From assembly GCA_015179045.1 (NCBI GenBank), contig WHUZ01000032.1:310001-374000 (forward strand): 64,000 nt of DNA, read 5' to 3'. Positions within the stretch are counted from its first letter, which is position 1, and every line of letters starts with the position of its first letter. A model generated the notes under the pieces. That model was not told the DNA's origin, searched no databases, and saw only the letters and a list, made by a program, of their open reading frames with translations. The stretch is from Kalaharituber pfeilii (lineage: Eukaryota; Ascomycota; Pezizomycetes; Pezizales; Pezizaceae). The position numbers and the translations under genes are program-made. This document shows, one piece after another, positions 20,259 through 30,774 of the stretch.

Positions 20259-20975
20259 AGGAGCTGAGAGTCGTGAGAGGGAGAGGAGAATAGAGCAAGA
20301 GATGGATGAGGTGTGGAGAGCAGTATACACCGACGGAAGCAGGATAACAGAGAGAATGGGGGTGGGCTGTGGCGAGAGAAACCCAGGTCCTACTACTTGG
20401 GAACCAGGACTACAGTAAACGACGCGGAACTGTTAGCCATGGCAAGCGCACTCCGAGAAGGAGACGAGGAACTGCTGAAAATCACGGACTCCAAGGTGGC
20501 CATCCGGAAACTCAGGAGCCTAGCGGAGGGCCTCCTAACGCCGGGAGGAGCAGCCCAACTAGTCAGAGAGGCCTGGGAAGAAAGAGTAGCACGGGGGGGC
20601 ATGGACGTAGCAGTGCTATGGATCAAGGGCGATAAAGGCGTCGAGGGCAACGAGAGGGCCGACAGGGCGACCAAGATCGGCACCCTACTACCATACCAGG
20701 ACGAGACTGCGACAGAGGCGGGGATGCGGATGGAGATGAAGGCCCAAAGGGCGAGCGAGAGGTAGACTAGGCGTAAGCTACAGACCACTGGAACGCCTGG
20801 GCGGGCAGGTCGCCACTTTAGCGGGGCTCCTGGGAGGCAAGAGCCTCAGGGCATGGACATGCAAGATAGGCAACTAAGAGAACCCACAGTGTAGGTGGTG
20901 CGAGGAGAGCGAAGAGGCAGCAGGACACATCTGGAATGAGTGCAGAGTATGGAGATGGAAGTGGCCAGAGGGGGG
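20259..20975 (+). pseudogene. LINE RNase H and zinc-knuckle remnant
   Basis: RNase H motifs are VYTDGS (about 20325), TVNDAELLAMASAL, ITDSKVAIRKL and WIKGDKGVEGNERADRATKI. After a frame change near 20765 the C-terminus continues as SYRPLERLGGQVATLAGLLGG, an in-frame TAA, then CRWCEESEEAAGHIWNEC. These correspond block by block to the first LINE, with clear divergence between the copies. At least one frameshift and one stop make it non-functional. Confidence 0.75.
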
Positions 20976-21152
20976 CGGATGCGGTGAAAGACCCACCGAA
21001 GGCGAGAGGGTGAGAGAGACCCCCTGACGGAGATGCTGGGATGGTTATTCCCCTGGTCTCATTCCATTATAGGCGCGGGCGGGGCGATGAAGAGACCTAG
21101 CATTTCCTTCTAATTCTCAATTTTTATTTCCTCACCTTCATTTGTAATTAAT

Positions 21153-21182
21153 CTCGCCATAGCTCACAGGGCGGCATGCGAG
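21153..21182 (+). promoter_or_regulatory. Family A 3' stem-loop, LINE copy 2
   Basis: Outer stem CTCGC (21153-21157) with GCGAG (21178-21182). Inner GCTC (21162-21165) with GGGC (21169-21172), allowing one G-U pair, around the loop ACA. Confidence 0.6.
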
Positions 21183-21274
21183 TGATGATTTTTTGAAAAA
21201 AATATCAGTAGTCAGTAGCAGTGGTGATATAGCTGCGGATGCCACAGCAGATATCACGGCCATTAGGGTCTATG

Positions 21275-21314
21275 CGGCACGCGATCACTGATATTAAAAA
21301 AAAAAAAAAAAAAA
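21275..21314 (+). mobile_element. 40-bp family A micro-insertion with TSD
   Basis: The 13-bp direct repeat ATTAGGGTCTATG lies at 21262-21274 and 21315-21327. Between them is only CGGCACGCGATCACTGATATT and A(19). The 21 nt match the very end of the family A tail, starting just after its inner stem. Confidence 0.8.
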
Positions 21315-21327
21315 TTAGGGTCTATGG

Positions 21328-21689
21328 AGTGGTAGTCACCGCTGTTTGCGCAAAGGGCGACTATGTACTTGTATATTCGAAGCTAATTTGAGTGTTGATG
21401 TGGGGCGGAAAGTATGTCAATGGAAGAAGTTTTGTGGGCAACCCTAGATGTTAGTGAATGTGTACGCAGTGTGGAAGTTATGAGGGCCTTATATACCTTT
21501 TTGTCCTCTTGATCACGTGGTCATGGGGCAGAACAGTGAGTTGAACAACTGGGCATCTATATAGTATTTGCCCACCCTAGCTCTCAGACGTTTATGCCTC
21601 AGGGCTATGGCTCCCAGCTAGCTTGACGGTAATTACTATTGCCTGTCTTTGGTAACTGATCCTTTGTCGATAAATATATATGTGTTTTA
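21328..21689. other. Intergenic sequence
   Basis: Nothing recognised. Confidence 0.5.
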
Positions 21690-21694
21690 TTTTT

Positions 21695-21775
21695 TATTTT
21701 TTTCTCATTATTCATGTGCCGCCCTGTGGGCTATGACGAGGCTAGTTACATAGGAGATAAAATTCAGTAATAGAA
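21695..21775 (-). mobile_element. Family A retroposon tail, minus strand
   Basis: The reverse complement contains CTCCTATGT, CGTCATAGCCCACAGGGCGG and an A-rich end. No target duplication was identified, so the length is approximate. Confidence 0.65.
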
Positions 21776-21999
21776 AAGTAATTTGGCGATATTGTCATGA
21801 GAGCAGCGCATTGTATAGTTGTGAGACGCAGGGGAACAGATGAGGAAGCAAGACGGCCATTGATTACAGACGAGCAGATGACACTTGGGATAAGTTGGAG
21901 ATATGTTAACTGATCTCATTAGTTTAGAAAAGTTCTTTCATGTTGGCTATCATTTTCTACTGTCATATTGCCTCAGAGAAACCAGCCCTGAACACAATA

Positions 22000-22600
22000 C
22001 TGTATGTCTAGACTTGGATTCCTCAGCACGCCAAACCACTTGCACACGTTCGAACCCCGTGAGCACGTTCACAATATTCGCCCATGGCAGCACCCTTAGC
22101 CTACTTAGACCTATGCTCGTGTTATAAACCAGGCCTATGCATTGGATAATGGACGGCAAAATTTGCTATTTTGTCGATGGCCCAATCTTCAGACCTCTAT
22201 AGTTCTCCACGCTCGTGGAACGATCGCCAAGACCAATTTGAAAAGGCACGGGCTTAAACTTCCAAAGACGACCTGTATGTCTTTGATCGACGCCGGGATC
22301 AATAGCCAGGAGGGGAGGGGCTAATTCGAAAGAACAACACCCCAGCAATTGTGTGATTTATACGGAGTTGTCTCGCTCCATGCCCACCATATCTGCACGA
22401 AGCTTCGGGTCGTTTTAAAGAGGCAGGTGAATGAGTGAGCGGACAAAGCTGTGAAGGACTCATAAACACTAGTCTCGTAACCAGCATAAACACTGCTCGC
22501 ATCACAATATTGCAACGAATTCGGTCACGCGTGCAAGTGGCGAAGCGTGCATGAGTTGACGAGCAAATCACGAGGTGAACGACACAAGCACGACTCTAGC
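22000..22600 (+). pseudogene. Possible highly degraded LINE ORF2 remnant
   Basis: Weak RNase H-like pieces can be read: a DAGINSQ segment near 22290 in the position of the catalytic Asp block, and near 22430 a QVNE*ADKAV segment resembling the GNERADKAA motif of the LINEs here. The frame is broken many times. This could also be chance resemblance. Confidence 0.3.
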
Positions 22601-22659
22601 TGCTACCTGATGGTTGAGTCGTTAAGTGAAAAGCTACTTGCATTATTTTGGCAAGCCGA

Positions 22660-22661
22660 AT

Positions 22662-22698
<37 letters not shown>

Positions 22699-22780
22699 CA
22701 TTACTCGCATGCCGCCCTGCGGACTATGGAGAGGTTAGGTACATAGGAGAGTAAGGAAAAAGAGATAAGAAACTCCCCCC
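22660..22780 (-). mobile_element. 121-bp family A retroposon tail with TSD
   Basis: The 11-bp direct repeat TGGCAAGCCGA lies at 22649-22659 and 22781-22791. On the minus strand the insert carries CTCTCCTATGTACC, CATAGTCCGCAGGGCGGCAT and GCGAGTAATGAT followed by poly(A). It is almost the same length as the copy at 18660-18779. Confidence 0.85.
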
Positions 22781-22791
22781 TGGCAAGCCGA

Positions 22792-23442
22792 GAGAGTTGG
22801 GTACGAGAACAACTTTGAATATACAGATATGGAATCTGGGCACGAGTGCAGTAGGATTTTATAATTAGAATTGGAGTAAAAATAGATGATTAATGTAGAT
22901 AAATGCAGAGTCGCAAGTCGAACCAACAATACATAAATAATAAAACCTCCAAACTTTTATAGCAATAGTTGTTCACGCACCCAACTTATACAGCAATAAT
23001 ATAATGAACTAATTATTTCCTAACATTTACTAATATTGTTACTATTATTATCATTATTATTATCTTCTAGAGAATTTCAGTGATAAATAAAGATTAGTGA
23101 TTTTCCATTAAAAATACTTCTAGATCGGGCCTTTTCTTGGCACATCGCTTCCTCATCTCCTCTTGGCACTGCGCCCGCCAGCGCAACCACTCAGGAGCTG
23201 CCAATCGAGAACTTGTCACCTTTCCTATGGCTTGGACTTGCATCTCTTAGCTCCAGCACACAACCGTCGACTCCGTCCGATCCATCAATCAAGCATCTAT
23301 CCCACCCTACTGTCCGCTCAGCATAGTCTCGGCACCCGCCCAGCAATCGACGCCGTCCCCTTCTATCGGTTATCCGCCCTTGAGTTATCTTCCCGGGCAT
23401 TTGACTTCAAGCTCATCACACCGACCTCCATACTTGACTGAA
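22792..23442. other. Intergenic sequence and J-protein gene upstream region
   Basis: AT-rich until about 23130, then more balanced sequence leading to the J-protein start. Contains one copy of TCTGGGCACGAG at 22835-22846. Confidence 0.5.
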
Positions 23443-24674
23443 ATGTCAAGGCCCGCGGAGCCCTCAAAGGACTCGAAAGACTCCAAAGGCTCTAACGATG
23501 CATCGACATCGGACGACGTCCTGGACAAGGAGCTACTTGCCGGCCTCGACAAGGAGGAGCTAGAGTATAAGAAGGTAACCTCCGTCGTTGCTTCTTCCTC
23601 CGCTGCCATCCCACTTCCTCCACCCTATAGACACGTTGTCCATGTGTCCGGTGATACCGCTAACACGCTAATGATTTGAGCCATTAGGATGCTGAGATAT
23701 CACGTATTTGCTCTCCTCCCTCCAACCCCCAACACCACTCTCCTTTCTTCTCAACCCTTCCGCCACCCCCAGATGCACGCTCGCAGCGCGCAGCAGTACC
23801 AGCAGCTTGCATGCATAGCTTTTGTATCATGTGCTCCGACTAATGCTCGTTGCCCTCTAGGAATTCTCAATGCGTTCAAGCTTGATGCGTAAGTATCTAA
23901 TCCCGCCGTATACACTGCTCTTCCCACCCTCCCACCCTCCTCGCAAGAGAATTTATTTTCCAATCAGGTGCTTCCACATGACCGCGCGCCCTCCATTCAT
24001 CCATCCATTCATCCATCTACTTTCCGTCTTCTCTCCTCCCATTTCCTACCAAGCTATTTACCTATCTATCTACTCTATGCCGTCACATCAGATGTCTGAT
24101 TTGCAATCTCCTGCATGACTTACGCTAACCCAATTCCATTGTCCGATACCGAATAGTTACTCCGTCCTAGACTCCAACCTGGTGTCACCGAAAACGACGT
24201 CAAAATCCAGTTCCGGAAAAAGTCACTTCTAATTCATCCCGACAAAACCAAGAACCCACAAGCACCTGATGCCTTTGACAGGCTAAAAAAGGCCGAATCG
24301 GCGCTCATGGACGAGAAGACACGCCAAAGACTGGATGAGGCGTTTGCAGATGCCCGCATGCTGCTCATCAGGAACGCAAATGGACAGTAGATAATGAAGA
24401 ATTAAAGACGGCAGAGTTTATGGTGGACTGGAGGGAGAAAACTAAACAAGTCTTAATTGAGAATGAGCTGAGGAGGAGGAAACAAATTAAGGCCCAATTG
24501 GCTGAAGAAGGGAGAGAGCAGAGAAAACAGGAGATGGAAGCAGAAGCCAGAAAAAGGAAGAGGGAAAGCGAGCAGGCTTGGGAAGAAACGAGAGAACAGC
24601 GGATAAATAGCTGGAGGACTTTTCAGAAGAGCGCGGTGGAGAAAAAGAAGAAAAAGCAGAAGCCTCTGGGGTAA
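23443..24674 (+). CDS. DNAJC8/Spf31-like J-domain protein, with two apparent frameshifts
   Basis: The exons are 23443-23574, 23688-23703, 23861-23888 and 24157-24674, all with GT-AG borders. The N-terminus is a low-complexity Ser/Asp/Lys stretch followed by DKELLAGLDKEELEYKK and DAEISRILNAFKLDAY. A J-domain follows with FRKKSLLIHPDKTKNP (HPD motif). The C-terminal half is a charged coiled coil ending REQRINSWRTFQ, matching RDGRVDSWRNFQ of human DNAJC8, a spliceosome-associated J-protein. A continuous frame needs one missing base restored at about 24172 (VLD/LQPGV) and one at about 24372 (LIR/ERKWTVDN). An alternative acceptor at 24170 would avoid the first but would drop the conserved YSVLD. 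These may be assembly errors or a recent loss of function; the rest of the gene is well conserved. Confidence 0.75.
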
Positions 24675-27600
24675 GATAATATTAAAACTGTCAGCCTCAG
24701 TGATACCAACGTGCCGTATATACCAAGCAATCTAGAGATTTAATCCAGCCATCTGACTTTCTCCTGGGCTCATGGACTAAGGAGATTGCGTTATGGATAT
24801 AGTTTATTTTCCGATCTCCTTTTGCAGTTTAAGCAAGAATTGGTGAATGGTGAATTCTCGGGTTAATTGAGAACATACAATGTCTCTGCAGCAATACAAT
24901 GTTATGCCTTTCAACAGTAAATCGCCTCAAAAACTAACTAAGTGATACAGTTCAAAGAACAGACATATGCCAGCGTGTCTGTTCTTACGAACTTGTGAAT
25001 TGGCGCTGATAGATGCAACAGAGCTGTTCGCAGTCCATCATGATGCGACCAAATGTATCCCTACACTCGGACAAAGGATAAGAGGACACGACTCCCATGT
25101 AGTCTGCTTGAGCACCAGCATACTCACTTCGGAGAAACCCCCGACCACCTGTGTCCGGAGCTGGGGGGGGAGGATGTTCGTGTTGTGTGTGTCCGAAGGA
25201 TACCTTTGTTATCCGTACTGGGAACTTCACAAAAAGAGGCGCAGTTGAAGCATAAGCATTTGACATCATCAAACAGCTGCGAAGTTGTTGCATCTGTGGA
25301 GCTGCATTGATGAGCACCATGGGGTGAAGGGATGCATGGCCAATTGACATCCTGGCAAGATTTCCGCAAGGGCGGTTAGGTGGGCGATTATTGGCCAATC
25401 ATGCGACCAGAGGGCTGAGAAATGACATAAAACCTTTACACCGCGTTCCCAACCCCCCAGCCAGCTGAAGCTGAGAATTGAAAGTTGGCTGGAGTGGCCC
25501 ATTCATCATCTCGAAACCCCCTATCACACTGGGCAAACATAAACACAGCTTGTGTAACTAGGGTAGTTTTAGCCACGCTATTAGGGATGCAGCGAAAACG
25601 CATCGTGGAGACACAAGAAAACGGACAACAAAACAAATATATTTTGCTCGGTTGAACAAACGCCCTGCATGACAAAATCGGGGAACATGGATGATCTGTT
25701 TGCGATTTCAACCGTAACGACGTTAGCGGGAGAAAAAAAAAAAAAAAAAAGTGAAACCCTTTCAAAACAGAAGCCTACGACACACGCCTTTCATTATTTC
25801 TTCTTACTCAATTGTACAATTGGAGAAAGAAACAAAAATTCTTTTAGGTTATGAAAGGAAATTCTACGTCAAAGCGGCCAGAGTAGAGTCTGGGCACGAG
25901 AACAGGCCAGATTCTGTATCTCCATCGCTTCATTTCATTTTTCATTTTCATTTTTCTTTTTATTTCTAGTTCTGTTCACAGTTAGCATCAGCAAGCTTCA
26001 ATTGCAGGAATCAGTCGATGACGTTAACCGGGAGCTACAATTGCCTGCCGCCATTGTTCTAGAATCCTTTCTTTTTTTTTTTTTTTTTTTTTTTTTTTCC
26101 CTCCCTCTCCCCCTCGTACCATTACCGCTCTTAAACGTTACTTTTTCTTATCGATCTTCCGCGCTTGAGGCGGGGTAGGGACGCTCAGAATTTCCACATC
26201 GGAATAAGTACCGACGAGCCTAAAGAGGGCAGGATTCGCCATCGACGTCACATTACGCTACATCTTCTGTGCAACTCACACAGACATTTTCAACTTGAGC
26301 CTGCTTGCGGGAAGAGGACAAGCTTAGAAAAAGAAATTACCAACAGACGCGATAGGTACGTACAATACCAAATCAAACTGTACAGTACTCAAGTACAATA
26401 CAGCACGCAGTATCATTTACAATGCAGGTTAATAGCGGCAAAAAGCGACATACATACGAGAAAGGCGCGATGCAAGCAAAATTGACAACATTTGGATTAC
26501 CATAGCAGGTAAGTACAATAAATTGGGTATACGTACTTTCTTTTTCTCCTGATGGTGTCAGGATCTGGCCTCATATGAAATTTCATGATATAGGGTGTCA
26601 TCGTGGTCGAAGATGTAGGTGCGTTGTAAGGTAAAGCAGGTAATGAGACATTGTGCACAGTAATTCACTCAAACCCCATCTTGATACCCATCCCCTTTAG
26701 TGCAATTGACGTCGTCCTGCTCTGGTGGCGTATGTATCAAGGCTGACGCCTACTCGTAAAAGTGCTGCTGGAGTTGTGCTCATGTAGCCCTAGCTGTATC
26801 CCTACCATGCATACATAAGTGATCCTGAGCATGTCCAGGCCATGAGCTCAAACAGGCACTGGATGCAGAGTTGTCAATAATACGGCATCTAGATGCATGT
26901 GTCATTAGAGACACCTGGTTCTGTGCACACGTTTGTTAGATGCAATCACTTCCTATACTTACACATACGCCTAAGTAACATATACATACTTTAGTAGACA
27001 GGTCATATGCGTGTAACATATGGCAACTGTACATTTAGGCAAAGCCTCATTGTTCGAAGTTCGATACGAGAAAGAAAAGGCTGGCAGTGCATGAATTATC
27101 ATTTCTTTTTTATTTTCATTTTTTTCGAGTGCGTGTGGGTATTGGCCGGCCTTGATTTGTATGAATATGTGGGCTAGGCGTAACGACATCTAGTTGAGGT
27201 GGTGTGGACACTGCAGACAGTGTTTATAGATATTACTGACGCTGCTAGCTATATGTATGGTGAGTGGTGGACTGGGAAAGAAGGGCGAAGAGAAGGGATA
27301 GGGCGTAAGGCGTGCTGTACCGGCGAGCCTGTCGTAATCGACGGGTTATCTCTCCTATGGCAATATGACCAGAACAGGGTAGGGGTAAGCAAGTGCGCCG
27401 TATACATACAGCGTATACGTAGAAGTCTCTCATTGATCATAATCGGCCGCCGTTGCTTGGTAGATATGATTGCCATTGGGGAAGTGGATGCATGTTATCA
27501 ATGTTGCCCAGTACCATACCGCCGCCGGCCAGCGAGCGTACTGTAAGTGAACTGAAAGTTGGCGTAGGTCTGTATGTGTGTATGTATGTATGCATGCAAA

Positions 27601-28856
27601 TGTGCATGTAGATGTGTTCTACGTGGAACTGATGTGCAAGGTGTTCAGTGTACGCGGGCCTATGTGGGTTGGTAAGTATGGTAACTACGGCAGATGTGTG
27701 GAACATGGGTAAGCTCGAAGTGAGAAGGGAAAGGAAAGTAAAACCCTCCCGCCATAGAGAGGTGTGCATGTGCCATCACTCTTGTTAACTTCCCGCTATC
27801 AAGGTATCAATGTAGCCTCTATTTGGTCCACGCGTCTTTACTAGGGTGCTTCCCTCCTCCTTCTCCTCCTCCTGTTAATGCTGAGTCAATGTGATGATAC
27901 CCTAAACCATCTCCGCATGGCGTGAGGTTGTACAGCGTCTGGGATGCTGGAGAGTTTTGCTGACTGGTGCAGTCGAGTTATTTTGTGCATTAATGTACTC
28001 ATACTTTGGCAGAAAGTACATCTCAGCAAGTTTTCACCAATATGACGGCAGTTCACAACTGCTTCCCGAAAACCAGGTGTCAAGCGTCATAAAGCAACGA
28101 AACATAGCTGACTGTATATGTCGATGGCGCTGAAAAGGGTAATGGAACAATATCGTTTTCACGACACAGAAGAGAATCTGAAGGTTATCATGAAACAAGC
28201 AACACCAGAGTCGCAGCTAAGGCGAACAAAGCGAAGCGAGAAGAATATGTGACGGCTAAGGAGCTGAATGCTTGGAGTCCCCTCTTCAAAATTCAATTTC
28301 CCTCCTGATATATCTACATATATGTTAGAAATCACTTCAACCCCTGGCACAGTAAATGCCTGTTTCAAAAATAGCAGTTGGCTTGCTGCCAACTTCAAGG
28401 AATCCCTCACTCACTTGAATTGACATTAGGATGTAAAGTATTAGTACCAACGAAATTGAGATATACACGTTGATTTATAAAGTAAGTGCACAAAGGATAC
28501 GCGTATGAGAATGTACCAGTGCGCTAACGTTACATCATCGCTATAGAAATCGCTATAGAAAATAAATTAGTCTCAGACTTGGTTGCACTCCAAATCTTGC
28601 ATGAAGCGTGTATTTATCTCTGCCTGTTACTGTGCTGAAGCCATAGGTTATGCATAGGGCTATATGGCTATGTAGATATAACTACCACAAGATACTGCCT
28701 TTGAAACCTTCAATTGTTTGGAATCTAGCATGTCCTGGAGGTCCGGCTGACTAAATCGCATGCTTGCTCTGATTTAGTATCAATATTGCACAATAAAATG
28801 TGTTTTATGAAGAATGTACAAGGATATCAAACTCTGAGATATGTAGTATCTGTCCG
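24675..28856. other. Long intergenic stretch, nothing recognised
   Basis: Short open frames on both strands lack family signatures and splice-linked partners. Holds poly(A)/poly(T) runs at about 25734-25750 and 26070-26098 and one copy of TCTGGGCACGAG (25889-25900). No tRNA or transposase was found. Confidence 0.5.
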
Positions 28857-28867
28857 TACCTAGATAC

Positions 28868-28928
28868 CTTTTTTTTTTTTTTTTTCTAATCACATGACCC
28901 CGCATGTAGCTGTTCGCCAAGGCAGGCA
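28868..28928 (-). mobile_element. 61-bp family B retroposon tail with TSD
   Basis: The 11-bp direct repeat TACCTAGATAC lies at 28857-28867 and 28929-28939. On the minus strand the insert is TGCCTGCCTTGGCGAACAGC, TACATGCGGGGTCATGTGAT, TAG and poly(A). It begins at almost the same point of the tail as the copy at 18364-18427. Confidence 0.85.
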
Positions 28929-28939
28929 TACCTAGATAC

Positions 28940-30739
28940 AATGACGACCAAATAGCAACCTTGCTCTCGTGCCCAGTCTAAAGAAGTGGTCTTCGCATCT
29001 AGTGATATTAACCATGAGGTCACGTGAATATATAGGACTTGTAGCTGACGATATCTGGAAATATCTCTTCCTGCTATAATGAACTGGAAGCTCTATCAGT
29101 CTGTATTTGTCTTTTGGTTGTAATTTACCTTGGCCACTGGCAGTTGCTGCTAGCCAGTTGTATCTCACAAGTAGTATCTCACAAGTCATCAAATAAGACC
29201 TAAAATACAAGGTAAGAGATCTCAGGGAATGATGTCATAGCATGAAGAAAAGATTTTTAATTTCCTGTCACACCCATGTATAGTAGATTGTCTCAATCTT
29301 TCCCTTCTTGATATTAGCCATGAGATGTGACAAGTACAGGGCGCTAAGACTGTTAATTACCCGAACATCACATATTGATATTGCTGTACTCGATATGGTC
29401 ATCTAACAGATTATTACCAGAACATCACCACGCTGCTTAACCTTGTCGTTTCCTTAAAAGCTCTCAATTGCCCAAATCAGCACAGTTATCCTTTCACCAT
29501 CTTTCCTCTTCTCTAAGTATCAAGCTCCTCCACTAAATTATGCTACCATTGGTTATGGACGCACTATGCACGTATGCTTATCCTAATCTCACGTCCTCTA
29601 TTTGCTTTTTTGTTCTTTCTCCTCGAAGACTGGGTGTCTTATCTATACAAAGAAATTCCAAAAAGTTCCAAACCCTCTTGATTTGATTCTGGAATCCCAG
29701 TAAATCTCGTTGATGCGGAAGCAGTGCAAGCGTGACCGGGTTCTTAGGTTTGTAGGCATTCAGTTGTGTTCGTGATATCCATGCTTGCACAACCATATCC
29801 CTGCTACGGTCCCATGTCATGCCCGACCAGCCTGGAATGAGGCTGGCCGAATAAAGGGGGCCGGTGTACAGGGTTGAGAGATTCTGAGAAGCAGATGAAG
29901 GGAGAAAGCTTGTGGATAAAAAGGAAGGAGGTAATAAATGCCTTTCTGGATACACGGCTGTCTAATGCCGTTTATCTATTTCTAGTAATACTGTATAAAG
30001 CAGTCCTTGCTTGGACTACTGTTTTAGGAGTAGAACATCCGAATCCCAGATCTACACTGCAATATCGTGCGCTAGTAGCACTTCGAAGCCAGGATAAGTT
30101 GAAGCCTGCCGTCGACGATCGGGAGGGGTCTATCGACATCTATTCATCGCCCTGTGCCTAGTCAGTTCTGGGTTATAGACTTAGCCTGTACCTTATTTCC
30201 CAACTCTGAATTTGTCTTGCTCGTAAACCGCATGTAGATACTGCCTGTAGTTTGGCCTAGTCTCACTTTGAAATGTGTCCAGGGGGGAGATTTAGGTTTG
30301 GTCTGCAGCTAATGTAGTTGATCATGAGTGCTACCTTGAGGGAAAGAATATAAAAATTGACGTATGTGTGTAAACGTACACAGCAGTATAGATTTACTTT
30401 CTATGTCTAACCAAGTAATTATAAACTGTTATTCTTCACAAGCTTAAGCCGGGATTACTTCAGTTTGGTCCGCATGGACAATACGGATAGAGCCTATACA
30501 AGCCATCTAGGGCTCGAATAAAGCACCAAAGCATGTAACACCTATGGGCGGGCGGGGATACTCGGTACGTGAATCATGAGTAAATTGAGCTGTTGTCTGA
30601 TGTTGTGTTGTCTTAGCTATAGGCACTTTATTGTACAGGCATTGATGCGACTCAATTGGCCGTGCGTAGTTTCGTGGACGAGCCAGTTCAAACATGCTGA
30701 CACTTCCAACACTGTGTTCGCCTGTGCTGGGGCCCTCGA
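28940..30739. other. Intergenic sequence, nothing recognised
   Basis: No gene signature. The reverse complement of the CTGGGCACGAG motif lies at 28966-28976. Confidence 0.5.
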
Positions 30740-30774
30740 GCAGACCCTCGAAGCTGCATCACCCAATGCTGGTA

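Larger units (their letters stand above)
19660..21205 (+). mobile_element. LINE family A, second copy, 5'-truncated and interrupted
   Basis: The left part (about 19690-19901) reads TFIEGERTRAEARSLRFQG, matching TFVRWEATRVEARALRFEG of the first LINE. After a nested insertion (19902-20258) the right part continues with YTDGS, RNase H, the zinc knuckle, a 3' UTR and the family A hairpin (21153-21182). It is truncated just upstream of RNase H. No target duplication was found. Confidence 0.75.

Noticed and set aside
22040..22065. GTTCGAACCCC as a possible tRNA B box
   Set aside because: The flanking bases do not pair into a T-stem and no acceptor or anticodon arm was found.
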